Of a stretch of 61,330 nt of DNA, positions 16,908 to 25,600 are shown piece after piece (within the stretch, counting starts at the first letter, position 1; each line of letters opens with the position of its first letter). This DNA is from CAYLJJ01 sp964384025. Lineage in GTDB: Bacteria > Myxococcota_A > Bradymonadia > UBA7976 > UBA1532. Where the stretch lies: positions 1-61,330 of the forward strand of contig CAYLJJ010000027.1 in the NCBI GenBank assembly GCA_964384025.1, given 5' to 3'. Under the pieces are notes generated by a model. That model had not been told where the DNA came from. It ran no database searches and saw only the letters and a list, made by a program, of their open reading frames with translations. The position numbers and the translations under genes were made by a program.

Positions 16908-18344
16908 ATGCTGGCTATCTTTGATTGGTTCTGTCCAAGAAGAGATTCTTTGCACCCCCATCCGCAGGGGGAAGACGAGGCAGCGCGCCTCTCCTGCCTG
17001 GGGGTTAAGCTGTCTCTGGGGGTCACCTGTGCCGCCCTCGCGATGTTCATCAGTCGCTTCCTTATAGAGGGCAACGCGAGCGGAACACTCTACATAATTC
17101 TCCTTGGGGTCGGCGCGGGCTTGGTCCTTGCGTTCTACATTAAATACACGGGTAATTATCGGATCACTTCCCATGTGATCGCTTTGCTTGGAATTGGCAT
17201 CATCATCCCGATACGTGTCCTCTCCACTGGCGGCCTGGGCTCTGCGGTCCTGAGCTGGTTTTTTCCTGTCGAAATTCTCCTCTTCGCGGTGGGCTCTTTG
17301 AAGTATGCATATGTTGGTTGTGCTCTGATTGTTGTGGAGGTTATCGCGCTCCTGGTAGCCACAAGAGTTGGATGGTACGAACCTGACTTCATCCCCACTG
17401 ATCTGATCCAGGCGACCGTGTTTCTCTTTGCCCTGGGACTCTCGGTGCTCGTGGTCGGTCTGTATGAGAAGGGCCGAATCGAGAACCAGCGTCTCCTGAG
17501 AAGAAAAAATGAGATCATCGCCGCAGACGTGGTCAAGCTTGAGGAGCAGAAGCATGATCTCGAAGAGGCGATGAGAGATCGTGAGTTCCTCATCAGTGTC
17601 CTTTCTCACGATGTCTGCAACCAACTCACCCTCATCTTGGGACTGTCCAGTGTGTTGCAGGAGTCGGAGTCACTCACGGAAGAGATGGATGGAGAGTTCG
17701 TAGATGGCATCCAGCGGGCTGCTTTGAACATCAACAAGATTGTCAAGAGCGCGCGGCAGGTGCTCGTCGCTCAGAAGCAGATGAAGAGCATCAAGCTCCA
17801 ACCGGTCGTGGTGGTGCAAGCCATCGAAGAAGCTCTTGGGACCTTCGTAAGTTGCTTACAAGACAAGGAGATCTCCCTGGAGTTCAGGGATGATGCAGCA
17901 GAAGGCGCAACCGTCATAGCCGCCCCTGTTCCTCTGGTCCACAGCGTGTTGTGCAACATCCTCTCTAACGCAGTGAAGTTCTCTCGTAGATATTCCAAGA
18001 TCGAGGTTATCTCCCGATCGACGCCGGAGACCGTGACCTTGACGATTCGGGATCATGGGATCGGGATGAACCAGAGGATGGTCGATGGCTTGTTCTCATT
18101 TGGACATGAGATCAGCCGGAAGGGAACTGAAGGGGAGGTGGGTACCGGATTGGGCATGAAGGTGATGCGTCGCTTCATGAGGGAGTTCGGTGGAGATGTA
18201 AGGGCCACTTCCACCAGTGAGCAGCAATCACCAGACGATCACGGCACGACCTTCGAGCTGATCTTCCAGAGGGGAGGGGGAGCATCCGGTAGGACTCAGT
18301 TCATGCCACGAGAGCAGCACAGTCTAAGCGAGGTGTCACGGTAA
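16908..18344 (+). CDS. Orphan sensor histidine kinase with multi-helix membrane domain
   Basis: A 478-residue kinase. Five to six hydrophobic helices fill residues about 28-190, followed by a coiled-coil-like stretch (VVKLEEQKHDLEEAMRDREFLIS). HisKA has its His near residue 233 in LSHDVCNQLTLILG, where the usual Glu/Asn-Pro is replaced by CNQ, and the ATPase domain shows NAVKFS, DHGIGM, FSFG and GTGLGM. It should sense a membrane or intracellular signal. It has no adjacent regulator. Wording of its codons is less CTC/CAG-heavy than its neighbours, which could mean transfer. The start has only a distant ribosome site. Confidence 0.82.
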   Translation: MLAIFDWFCPRRDSLHPHPQGEDEAARLSCLGVKLSLGVTCAALAMFISRFLIEGNASGTLYIILLGVGAGLVLAFYIKYTGNYRITSHVIALLGIGIIIPIRVLSTGGLGSAVLSWFFPVEILLFAVGSLKYAYVGCALIVVEVIALLVATRVGWYEPDFIPTDLIQATVFLFALGLSVLVVGLYEKGRIENQRLLRRKNEIIAADVVKLEEQKHDLEEAMRDREFLISVLSHDVCNQLTLILGLSSVLQESESLTEEMDGEFVDGIQRAALNINKIVKSARQVLVAQKQMKSIKLQPVVVVQAIEEALGTFVSCLQDKEISLEFRDDAAEGATVIAAPVPLVHSVLCNILSNAVKFSRRYSKIEVISRSTPETVTLTIRDHGIGMNQRMVDGLFSFGHEISRKGTEGEVGTGLGMKVMRRFMREFGGDVRATSTSEQQSPDDHGTTFELIFQRGGGASGRTQFMPREQHSLSEVSR

Positions 18345-18425
18345 AAACCACACTTGTTGTCGACAAGAATCAACACATGTTTGTTTTTTCTTCTCAGCTT
18401 TAAAATCGGAAACGAAGCTGCTGAG

Positions 18426-20159
18426 CTATCTGCTCTGCTGGAGCAGCTCAGCTCTCTTTACGAGGATGAGGAACTCTCCACGGTAGCCCTTGGGATCCTC
18501 AGCTTTGGCACCCTCAGCCAGCGTTTTAACTTTCTGCCAGTCGCTCTCTCCTTTGAGCTGAGAGTCCCGCAGAAGCATCCCAAACATCGCCACCGCTGCA
18601 GAGAAGCGAAAGTTGTCGCTGGTCTCTTTAAGCTGTTGGTCCAGGATAGCTCGAGAGATAAGTTGGCTCTTGTCAGCGTCTGGGGCTTTATAGCGCAGCT
18701 TGAGGGTCATCAGCTCATCGGAGCCCGCAGCCAGAGAGAGGGCTGACTTCTGATATTTCAACTCGTCGATGCCTGGGATCTGCTCTTTGGAGCCCGCCGG
18801 GATGATCTCATAGAGAGCTGTTACGGTGTGACCCGCTCCCAGCTCTCCAGCGTCCTTCTTATCATCGTTGAAGTCTTTGGCAGCCAACCTACGGTTCTCA
18901 TAGCCGACGAGCCGGTAAGCTTTCACTTTGCTGGGGTTGAACTCGATCTGAACCTTCACATCCTTGGCGATGGTGAAGAGGGTGCCCCCCATCTCAGTGA
19001 CCAAGACCTTCTTGGCCTCCAAGATGCTGTCGATATAAGCATGGTTGCCGTTGCCATGTTGAGCCAACTTCTGCATCTTGGCGTCCTGGTAGTTGCCCAT
19101 GCCAAAGCCAAGGATGCTCAAAAAGACTCCCGTTCTGCGCTTCTCTTCGATAAGCCTCACCAGAGCCCCATCGCTGGACTGTCCAACGTTGAAATCTCCA
19201 TCTGTAGCCAGGATGATACGGTTGTTGCCCCCCTCAATAAAGTTATCCTGGGCGATCTTATACGCCAGCTTGATCCCCGCTCCCCCCGCAGTAGAACCCC
19301 CAGCACTCAGATTGGAGAGTGCGTTGAGGATCTTCTCCTGCTGTTTGGCTGAGGTAGAGGGCAGGACCAGTCCAGCGGCCCCCGCATAGACCACGATGGC
19401 GACCCGATCCTGGACGCGCATGCTCTTCACCAGAAGCTTAAAAGCGGCCTTGAGCAGGGGGAGCTTATGAGGGCTGTTCATCGAACCAGAGACATCTAGG
19501 AGGAAGACCATATTGTTGGGCGGCAGAGCTTGAAGGTCGATCTTCTTTCCTTGAAGACCGATATGCAGCAGGCGATGCGCCGGAGCCCAGGGCGCAGCGG
19601 AGATCTCTGTGTTGATCGAGAAGGGGGCCTCGGTTGGGAGGAGATAGTCATACTCGAAGTAGTTGATCAGCTCTTCAAGGCGTACGGCGTCTGGAGGAGG
19701 CAGGCGGTTCATATTGAGAAAGCGTCGTGTGTTTGCGTAGGCCGCAGTGTCAACATCGATTGAGAAGGTGGAGAGGGGCTCTTTAAGGACCGATTTAAAC
19801 CCACTCTCCTTAATCTTATCGTAGCCCTCTCGGCTCAGTTCCTGGGCAGGAGCGAACATATGAGGAGCGTCTGCCAGATGAACTCGCTCTCCAGCGCGCT
19901 CAGCTGTGCGCCTCCTGCGAGCGTCCACCGCTCGTTCACGCTCAACCGCGCGATTCTTACGAGCAACCATCTGAACTTTAGACAGCGGTTTGGCTTCAAC
20001 AGGCTTCTCTTCTATCTGCTCACTCGCCACCTTGGTGTTTGTGGGGATTGGAGTTGGGGTGATGGATCTATTTTTCTCGAGGGTCAAGTTTTGACAGCCC
20101 ATCATCACCACAAGAAGCAGCCCACGAAATATAGGATCCTTGAGAACTCGACTCATCAT
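18426..20159 (-). CDS. VWA-domain lipoprotein (YfbK-like)
   Basis: A 577-residue exported protein. The N-terminus is a signal ending in a lipobox (LVVMMGC, Cys21 or 22), followed by a Pro/Thr/Lys-rich linker. Then come the von Willebrand N-terminal region (SFSIDVDTAAYANTRRFLN, VRLEELINYFEYDY), a VWA domain with the metal site DVSGSM near residue 225, and a C-terminal DUF3520-like domain. The family is widespread in Bacteroidetes and Proteobacteria; its function is poorly known but the intact MIDAS suggests divalent-metal-dependent binding. It overlaps the upstream gene by four bases and is last of a four-gene unit. Confidence 0.88.
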   Translation of the reverse strand: MMSRVLKDPIFRGLLLVVMMGCQNLTLEKNRSITPTPIPTNTKVASEQIEEKPVEAKPLSKVQMVARKNRAVERERAVDARRRRTAERAGERVHLADAPHMFAPAQELSREGYDKIKESGFKSVLKEPLSTFSIDVDTAAYANTRRFLNMNRLPPPDAVRLEELINYFEYDYLLPTEAPFSINTEISAAPWAPAHRLLHIGLQGKKIDLQALPPNNMVFLLDVSGSMNSPHKLPLLKAAFKLLVKSMRVQDRVAIVVYAGAAGLVLPSTSAKQQEKILNALSNLSAGGSTAGGAGIKLAYKIAQDNFIEGGNNRIILATDGDFNVGQSSDGALVRLIEEKRRTGVFLSILGFGMGNYQDAKMQKLAQHGNGNHAYIDSILEAKKVLVTEMGGTLFTIAKDVKVQIEFNPSKVKAYRLVGYENRRLAAKDFNDDKKDAGELGAGHTVTALYEIIPAGSKEQIPGIDELKYQKSALSLAAGSDELMTLKLRYKAPDADKSQLISRAILDQQLKETSDNFRFSAAVAMFGMLLRDSQLKGESDWQKVKTLAEGAKAEDPKGYRGEFLILVKRAELLQQSR

Positions 20160-21451
20160 TCCTCCTCCTCTGCGCTCCTGCTCCCAGATGATCTAGGACT
20201 CAGGCTTAGAGCACCATGATACTCGTTATGCTCAACCAGAGAGAGCGCGCCCTCCTCTCGCCCTGAGCGCTCCTGAATCGCTCTGATCGCCCTCAACGCC
20301 CCCTGTTTCTGACGCTGCTCGGTGAAGAAGCCCTGACTCAGCTCTCGGAGTTGAGAGATATCCTCTACTTTTCCCTGGCCCTCTAAGATCTCGATGGCTT
20401 GGATGCGCACCTCAAGCCACTCAGATCTTAACCAAGCTCGAGGCAGCGAGAGAGAACCACCCAGCTCTCTCCAGAAGCTCAGGAGCACCTCAGCCTCGCT
20501 CTTTGCCTCTACCCGCTCGCTGAGAAGCTTCAGGAGGTGCAGGGCCTGTGGTTTTGGGATGAGCCTTATATGTTTGATGATATATCGAAAGAGGTCGAGA
20601 CAGCTGCCTCTCTGTCCACGCAGCGCGTCGAGGATCTCTTCCAGGTTATCAATGCGTCCCTGCTCCACCATGAGCACGCTCCAACGCGACAGAGAGAGGA
20701 GCACAGCCTGCTCCATCTCTTGCTCCTCCGGCCTGTTGCTGAAGAGAGGCAGAGCCTTCATCAGCCGCTCTAGGAGTATCTGGAACTGCTCTTCTGGATC
20801 TAAGCCTCCCAGGCTCTGTATGAGCGCAGGAGAGTCCGGGCAAGGCATCAGCCACTCAATCGCCACCAGTGGACGATGTTGGATGAGCGCTTCAAAGCAG
20901 TTGAGATCTGGAGCCTCTAGAGCTTTGAGCCCTGTCTGAATTTCTCGATCCAGCTCAGCCCTTATCTGAGCCCTCTCCTCTAACCCCCGCCGCAGTAGGA
21001 CTTCAGGCCTGCGATCTCGTAGGTGTCGAGCCAGCGTTTGAGCTTTTTCTAAGAGCTTCAGTAGCTCTTGAAGATCTTTCAGTTTACGGCAGCGCTGAGC
21101 GTTCAGGCGGAGGCTCTGAGAGGAGATTTTGAGCCCCTTGATGCTGAGCTTGATGAGTTGTCTACGGGCCTCTCTATCCAGGTAGGAGAGGCCCACCGGC
21201 GGGCCGATATATTTGAACTGGAGATCGAAGCGTTCATCCCCGGTCAGAGGAGAGCGGAAGCTGGGGAGATCTTCTGGAGAGCGAAGGAGGAAGCGATGTT
21301 TCAGATCCAAACGAAGCTCCAACTCCACCCACTCCAAGCTCTCCCAGTGGAGCCTGAGATCTCCCTGTTGAAAAGAAAACAGCTCTCCCTGGATGGTGGG
21401 CTCCATCCTGAAGCGCTGGATAAACTCCGACCAATCACTGCGGCTCAACAT
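20156..21451 (-). CDS. Unknown helical protein, 431 aa
   Basis: I do not recognise this protein. Residues about 1-120 look beta-rich with many Leu/Glu/Trp residues and resemble a ligand- or membrane-brake-type start (EPTIQGELFSFQQGDLRLHWESLEW). From about 120 onward it is almost fully helical with Leu/Arg/Glu-rich repeats that could be HEAT-like (SEWLEVRIQAIEILEGQGKVED). It has no signal peptide, so it is probably cytosolic. It lies four bases after the PARG-like gene and overlaps the VWA lipoprotein start, so it likely serves the same pathway. The C-terminus is Ser/Glu-rich. Confidence 0.6.
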   Translation of the reverse strand: MLSRSDWSEFIQRFRMEPTIQGELFSFQQGDLRLHWESLEWVELELRLDLKHRFLLRSPEDLPSFRSPLTGDERFDLQFKYIGPPVGLSYLDREARRQLIKLSIKGLKISSQSLRLNAQRCRKLKDLQELLKLLEKAQTLARHLRDRRPEVLLRRGLEERAQIRAELDREIQTGLKALEAPDLNCFEALIQHRPLVAIEWLMPCPDSPALIQSLGGLDPEEQFQILLERLMKALPLFSNRPEEQEMEQAVLLSLSRWSVLMVEQGRIDNLEEILDALRGQRGSCLDLFRYIIKHIRLIPKPQALHLLKLLSERVEAKSEAEVLLSFWRELGGSLSLPRAWLRSEWLEVRIQAIEILEGQGKVEDISQLRELSQGFFTEQRQKQGALRAIRAIQERSGREEGALSLVEHNEYHGALSLSPRSSGSRSAEEEE

Positions 21452-21454
21452 GAG

Positions 21455-22279
21455 CTATGAATTTTCAGGGAAGCGTGCCTTAAAAGCGAGGAGGTTGGGG
21501 CTCTCTCCTTTGCGACTGTAGATGGCGAAGACCACCTCATCGAAGGCTCCCGCAAAGCGGGGGCCCTCAATCCAGGCGCCAAAGGCATCAGCCACCCTTC
21601 GAGGATCGTTGCGAAAGACCCCACAGCCCCAAGCGCCCAGGAGCAAGCGACGCTCTCCCTGATCCTGCGCCACCGCCAGGACTTTCCCTGCGCGCCGCCT
21701 CAGGCAAGCTTCTACGGTCGCCTTGGAATGTTGTTTGCGGCTGAGAACCTGCCCTGCGTTGGGGGCGGGCGCGGTGATCACCGAGGCCAGAAAGGGTTCC
21801 TCCAACAGCTCTCGACTCTTCACCCGAAAAAAGGGCACCCGAGGGGAGTAGATGATGTGGTCACTGTAGAGGAGGTTCCGACTCCTGCGATTGTGCTCGT
21901 AATAGTCAGGCTGGGTCATTAGGCAGGGGTAGAGGCCAGAGCAGCGCGCAACATCCTCCTCCTGAGCCTTGGCACCATTGATAAAGCCTCCCCCAGGGTT
22001 GCGCGCTGAAGCAAAGTTCAGGAGCACCAGAGGCCCTCCCTGAGCCATCCGCTGAGCCTCAGCCTGGGTGCTTGCGCGGATCACTCGAATGTGGGGGGGT
22101 GCTCCTTTACGGGGTGCTTGTTCAAGGAGCTTATCCAGCTCCTCAGGCCGATAGAGGCGGGTCTCTGCGATCGCCGCCCCCTGCTCCTGAGCGATAAAGC
22201 GCTCAACTCCGGTAGGACTGGTATAGTATCCAGCATCGAGAATAGAAAGGGTCTCTTGGGCGATCCCTTTGAGTGACAT
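21455..22279 (-). CDS. Bacterial poly(ADP-ribose) glycohydrolase-like protein (TIGR02452/DUF2263)
   Basis: A 274-residue macro-domain-type hydrolase. The catalytic signature of bacterial PARG is visible: NFASARNPGGGFINGAKAQEE with GGG at 96-98 and the Gln-Glu-Glu at 106-108, followed by LYPCL and, near the end, LLLGAWGCGVFRNDP. These enzymes remove poly- or mono-ADP-ribose. The start at 22279 lies one base after the stop of the PilZ gene; an in-frame extension through repetitive sequence to 22345 is unlikely. No ADP-ribosyl transferase is encoded nearby, so the substrate is unknown. Confidence 0.87.
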   Translation of the reverse strand: MSLKGIAQETLSILDAGYYTSPTGVERFIAQEQGAAIAETRLYRPEELDKLLEQAPRKGAPPHIRVIRASTQAEAQRMAQGGPLVLLNFASARNPGGGFINGAKAQEEDVARCSGLYPCLMTQPDYYEHNRRSRNLLYSDHIIYSPRVPFFRVKSRELLEEPFLASVITAPAPNAGQVLSRKQHSKATVEACLRRRAGKVLAVAQDQGERRLLLGAWGCGVFRNDPRRVADAFGAWIEGPRFAGAFDEVVFAIYSRKGESPNLLAFKARFPENS

Positions 22280-22280
22280 C

Positions 22281-23324
22281 CTAGACTGTCTCTGTTTCTG
22301 TCTCTGTTTCTGCTTCTGTCTCTGCCTCCAACTCAACGCTGACAAGCGCGGTTAGGGCCTCAATGCTTGAAGGATCCAGGTGGGAAAAACAACCTTTGAT
22401 CCCCAAATTTTCAGCTTCTCGAAATTCTTTAGGATCACAGCCATAAAGGAAGAGTAAAGTTTGAGGCTCTGCGTGGAGTATCGCTTTACACATCTGGATA
22501 CCGGAAAGGTCATGGTTACTTTGCCCTAGAATCATGGCCCTGGGGCGCCAGAGTCGCAAGCGGTGAAAAGCATCTACAGCGGTTCGAGCTTGGCTGACCT
22601 GAAGCCCTTGAGCTTCTAAGACTGGGTAGAGCAGCTCTGAGATCCCAGGTTCATCTTCCACCAAAAGTACCCGATTTTTTTGCCGCCTTGAACTACGAAT
22701 GCGCTCAACGGTGGTGTGGAGAAAGAAGCTCACCTCAGCGGCATGGTAGAGCTGATCTGCTTCAAAGGAGCAGCCAAGGAGGAATCCCTTCTGACTCCGC
22801 CGGACGTTGCGAACCTCAGCCCGGAGCTTCTCTAAGATCTGGTCTGGGAGGTTTAAGTTTAGGGAGATCTTGTGGCTCAAAGGCAGGGTGCTCTTACTTA
22901 AGATCCCACAACCGCCTTGGCTGAGATCGAGCAAGCGCCCCTCTCTGAGTTCTCCATCCTCAAGTTGCATATGGCAGGGTAGATCTACTTCGATCCGCTG
23001 ATGTTTTCGGATAGAAATATTCTCGATATGTTTGGGCCATGAGATTCGGAGGTATGGGGTCTTCTTGCGATTATCCCACCCAAGGAGCGTGCCCACCAAC
23101 GCACAAACAGAGCCATCTTTCAAGAAATGGAGTTGGCAGCGTTGCCCTGCTTGGAGATAAATAAATGTCCCGTTGGGGGCCCGAGGACGATCTAAGAGGA
23201 TATGCTGGTCTTTATGCCAACCACGGATCACCGTTTGGTGACTCTTCTCCTTTCCTACCCCCAACTTCAGTAGAATTGGAGCCTCGACAGTCAGGCAGGA
23301 GTCTAAATCTTTCTCTTTCCTCAT
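22281..23324 (-). CDS. PilZ-domain protein with degenerate receiver domain
   Basis: A 347-residue protein. Residues about 1-100 form a YcgR-N-like beta region, then a PilZ domain with RKHQRIEVD and DLSQGGCGI, the two motifs that bind cyclic di-GMP. From about 218 a receiver-like domain follows (NRVLLVEDEPGISELL), but the phosphoacceptor position reads AMILGQSNHDLSG without the usual Asp, so phosphorylation is doubtful. The C-terminus is an (Glu-Thr/Ala) repeat tail encoded by hexamer DNA repeats. AGAGGAA precedes ATG. It heads the operon with the PARG-like, unknown and VWA genes and would make that operon respond to cyclic di-GMP. Confidence 0.82.
   Translation of the reverse strand: MRKEKDLDSCLTVEAPILLKLGVGKEKSHQTVIRGWHKDQHILLDRPRAPNGTFIYLQAGQRCQLHFLKDGSVCALVGTLLGWDNRKKTPYLRISWPKHIENISIRKHQRIEVDLPCHMQLEDGELREGRLLDLSQGGCGILSKSTLPLSHKISLNLNLPDQILEKLRAEVRNVRRSQKGFLLGCSFEADQLYHAAEVSFFLHTTVERIRSSRRQKNRVLLVEDEPGISELLYPVLEAQGLQVSQARTAVDAFHRLRLWRPRAMILGQSNHDLSGIQMCKAILHAEPQTLLFLYGCDPKEFREAENLGIKGCFSHLDPSSIEALTALVSVELEAETEAETETETETV
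22285..22326. repeat. Hexanucleotide repeat, about seven TCTGTN units
   Basis: Seven imperfect six-base units (TCTGTT, TCTGTC, TCTGCT and similar) end two bases before the stop of the PilZ gene and encode its Glu-Thr tail on the minus strand. Unit number changes would alter tail length by two residues without shifting the frame. They end six bases before the PARG-like start, so they could also affect coupling. Confidence 0.7.
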
Positions 23325-23575
23325 TCTTATTCCTCTAATGTTTCAATATTACAAGGTTGATATTTCTCGACTCGTCATCTCCAATAAGTAACGAAAGTTA
23401 GCAATTGAACCTGTAGAAGGGGCCAACTTTTTATATCAGAATTTCAGTCCACTGGATCCCCAGGGATCTTGCGCTCTCTTGGGGAGCAGAGATCTGCTCC
23501 CTGAAGCTTCGCTAGGTGAACAAAAGCTCTATACGACAAAAAGAACTGAACCTTTAACCCCTGGGGTTCTCCCGA

Positions 23576-23605
23576 TTGACACGCTCTGAGGCGCGTCTCT
23601 AGGAT
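23576..23605 (+). promoter_or_regulatory. sigma-70-like promoter of exbB-exbD-tonB operon
   Basis: TTGACA at 23576-23581, an 18-base spacer and TAGGAT at 23600-23605 stand 27 bases before the exbB ATG. The rest of the 307-base gap from 23325 holds AT-rich sequence near the PilZ gene start and a GATCT-rich inverted motif near 23470-23500, with no gene seen. I see no clear Fur box. Confidence 0.55.
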
Positions 23606-23631
23606 GCGCTATCTTTTCCGAGGACCCAGGC

Positions 23632-24309
23632 ATGAATCAAGACACAGGATTCTCTATCGTCGCAGCTTTTCTTGAGCTCGCCGACTTTGGCGCTGAGTGG
23701 GTGATGTACCTCATGATCGCTCTAGGGCTCTTGGGGATGGGGCTCTTTCTGGAGCGCCTGATCCTCTATCTCAGGACCCAGATCGACGCTCCTGCTCTGG
23801 CCCGAGATCTGGTCAAACATCTGAGTGAATCCCGCTTGGATAAAGCGATCAATCGAGTCCGCCGAGGGCGCACCATGGAGGAGCGCGTCCTGGCTGACGC
23901 TCTGGAGTCTTTTGGGCAGGGCGCCAGCGTCACTGAGCAGATTTTTATGAGCTCTCTGGCCCGTGAACGGCAACGCTTTGAGCGCTTTCTTGGTTACTTT
24001 GGTACTCTGGGAAACAACGCCCCCTTTATCGGCCTCTTAGGAACTGTTATCGGAATTATCCTGGCCTTTAAGGAGCTGGGGGAGAACCCAAAGGGAGGGC
24101 TGGAGGTGGTTGGACCGGGCATCGCTGAGGCCCTGGTGGCCACCGCCGTAGGGCTCTTTGTCGCCATCCCCGCCGTGGTCTGCTTCAATGGTTTTAAGGG
24201 AGCCCTCAAGAAGCGCGTCAGCAACACCGAGTTTTTGGGTCGCATCGTCATGGCTCAGGCTGAGCGAGCCCAAGAGGAGCAAGCTCAAGCCCAGGAAGGA
24301 GCAGGCTGA
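23632..24309 (+). CDS. exbB: ExbB/TolQ/MotA-family proton channel subunit
   Basis: A 225-residue inner-membrane protein that with ExbD uses the proton gradient to drive TonB. Seen: a first helix near 25-42, a long cytosolic loop, and the paired conserved helices FIGLLGTVIGIILAF and GIAEALVATAVGLFVAIPAVV that line the channel. The C-terminus is Gln/Glu/Ala-rich. Its stop overlaps the exbD ATG by one base (TGATG). Confidence 0.93.
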   Translation: MNQDTGFSIVAAFLELADFGAEWVMYLMIALGLLGMGLFLERLILYLRTQIDAPALARDLVKHLSESRLDKAINRVRRGRTMEERVLADALESFGQGASVTEQIFMSSLARERQRFERFLGYFGTLGNNAPFIGLLGTVIGIILAFKELGENPKGGLEVVGPGIAEALVATAVGLFVAIPAVVCFNGFKGALKKRVSNTEFLGRIVMAQAERAQEEQAQAQEGAG

Positions 24310-24815
24310 TGGCGGCGAGTATGGGCTCCGATGATGATGATGGAATCGTGGGGATCAATGTCACCCCCCTGGTGGATATCATGTTGGTTCTGCTGATCAT
24401 CTTTATGGTGGCCTCGAGCTATATCGTCAAAGAGAGCATCGAGGTGGACCTGCCCAAGGCCGCGACAGGCGGTGAGGTGATGGGCACCACTCTTACCTTT
24501 ATCTTACAAGCTGACGGTGCGCTCTTTCTGGATGGGGAGCCCACAACCCAAGAACAGATAGCCGCTCGATGTCGCCGCGCGGCTGCTGAAGATACCGAAG
24601 ATAAGAAAGCTCAGGCGATCATCTCTGCCGATAAAGCGGTATCTCATGGAGAGGTTGTGGCGCTCATCGATCTGGTGCGCCAAAACGGGGTCCTCAGCTT
24701 CGCCATCAATATCGATCCAGCTCCTCCGAGCGACTCCAACTCTGGTTCTCTTTCTGAAAAACCGATAGCTCCAACTCCAGCCCCCCCGAAAGGAGAGGCG
24801 AAGGAGGGAGGATAA
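24309..24815 (+). CDS. exbD: ExbD/TolR biopolymer transport protein
   Basis: A 168-residue protein with a short acidic cytosolic start, one transmembrane helix carrying the essential Asp23 in TPLVDIMLVLLIIFMV, and a periplasmic domain (IISADKAVSHGEVVALIDLVRQNG). The C-terminal tail is a Pro/Ser-rich extension longer than usual. It overlaps exbB by one base and precedes tonB by one base. Confidence 0.93.
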   Translation: MAASMGSDDDDGIVGINVTPLVDIMLVLLIIFMVASSYIVKESIEVDLPKAATGGEVMGTTLTFILQADGALFLDGEPTTQEQIAARCRRAAAEDTEDKKAQAIISADKAVSHGEVVALIDLVRQNGVLSFAINIDPAPPSDSNSGSLSEKPIAPTPAPPKGEAKEGG

Positions 24816-24816
24816 A

Positions 24817-25599
24817 ATGTTTGTCTTACAAGATGAGCCTGAAGGGAGGGGGTATCGCTTTCTGCTGATCGTGGCTGGGGTGATCCTGGGATTTGGGCTT
24901 CAGGGTGGAGGGCTTTGGGCCGCGCGGACCTGGAGGCCCAAGAAAGAGGAGAAACCTCAAGCCATCCGCTTTACCCTCGTTCAGAAAAAGCCAGAGCCTA
25001 AGCCCGAGCCCAAACCGGAGCCTAAGGTAGAGCCCAAGCCCAAACCCAAGAAGAAGAAGAAGAAGCCCAAGAAGAGAAAGAGGAAGAGGAAGCGCAAGAA
25101 GCCCAAGCCCAAGCCCAAGCCTCAAACTGCGCCAACAGAGGCTCCACCTCCCAAGAAGCCTGTCCCTCTACAAACCGGGCTCACCCTGGGCAGCACAGTG
25201 AAGGGGGCCAAGGGTCCTGCCTTTCAGGTAGGTAACACTCAGATGGGCAGCGTAGGTCGAGTAGCCGCCAAGCCGGTCGTCGGCCCTGCCCCTAAAGGTC
25301 CCCCTGTGAAGCCAGAGGAGCCTCCTGTCCGAGTAGGTGCTAAGCGAGATAAGATCTTCCGCCCTCAGTACACTCGAGCGGCGCTTCGCGCTGAGGTTGA
25401 GGGGGTGATCATTCTGCGGGTGACCATCAACACGCGAGGCCGAGTGGATAAGGTCAGGTTGATCAAAGGTCTGGGCTTTGGTCTGGATGAGGCAGCTATC
25501 AAAGCGGTACGACGTTGGCGCTATAAACCCGCTACCCTGGATGGGCGCCCAGTGCGTAGCACGCTGCGGGAGAAAGTGGAGTTTGTCATTGAGGATTGA
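24817..25599 (+). CDS. tonB: TonB energy transducer
   Basis: A 260-residue periplasmic linker protein. One N-terminal transmembrane helix (about 15-35) is followed by a Lys-Pro/Glu-Pro rod (about 52-105) that is unusually rich in Lys and Arg, a Gly/Pro linker, and a C-terminal TonB domain (VEGVIILRVTINTRGRVDKVRLIKGLGFGLDEAAIKAVRRWRYKPA by parts). It contacts the TonB box of receptors and transfers energy from ExbBD. GGAGGGAGG gives a strong ribosome site. The receptor gene starts one base after its stop. Confidence 0.92.
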   Translation: MFVLQDEPEGRGYRFLLIVAGVILGFGLQGGGLWAARTWRPKKEEKPQAIRFTLVQKKPEPKPEPKPEPKVEPKPKPKKKKKKPKKRKRKRKRKKPKPKPKPQTAPTEAPPPKKPVPLQTGLTLGSTVKGAKGPAFQVGNTQMGSVGRVAAKPVVGPAPKGPPVKPEEPPVRVGAKRDKIFRPQYTRAALRAEVEGVIILRVTINTRGRVDKVRLIKGLGFGLDEAAIKAVRRWRYKPATLDGRPVRSTLREKVEFVIED

Positions 25600-25600
25600 G

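Noticed and set aside
16764..17624. Long minus-strand open frame opposite the histidine kinase
   Set aside because: It is a shadow frame; the plus strand carries all kinase motifs.
18353..18389. CTTGT/ACAAG hairpin and a T6 run between the convergent kinase and VWA genes
   Set aside because: The five-base stem is short and the T-run is 16 bases away, so a terminator is not supported.
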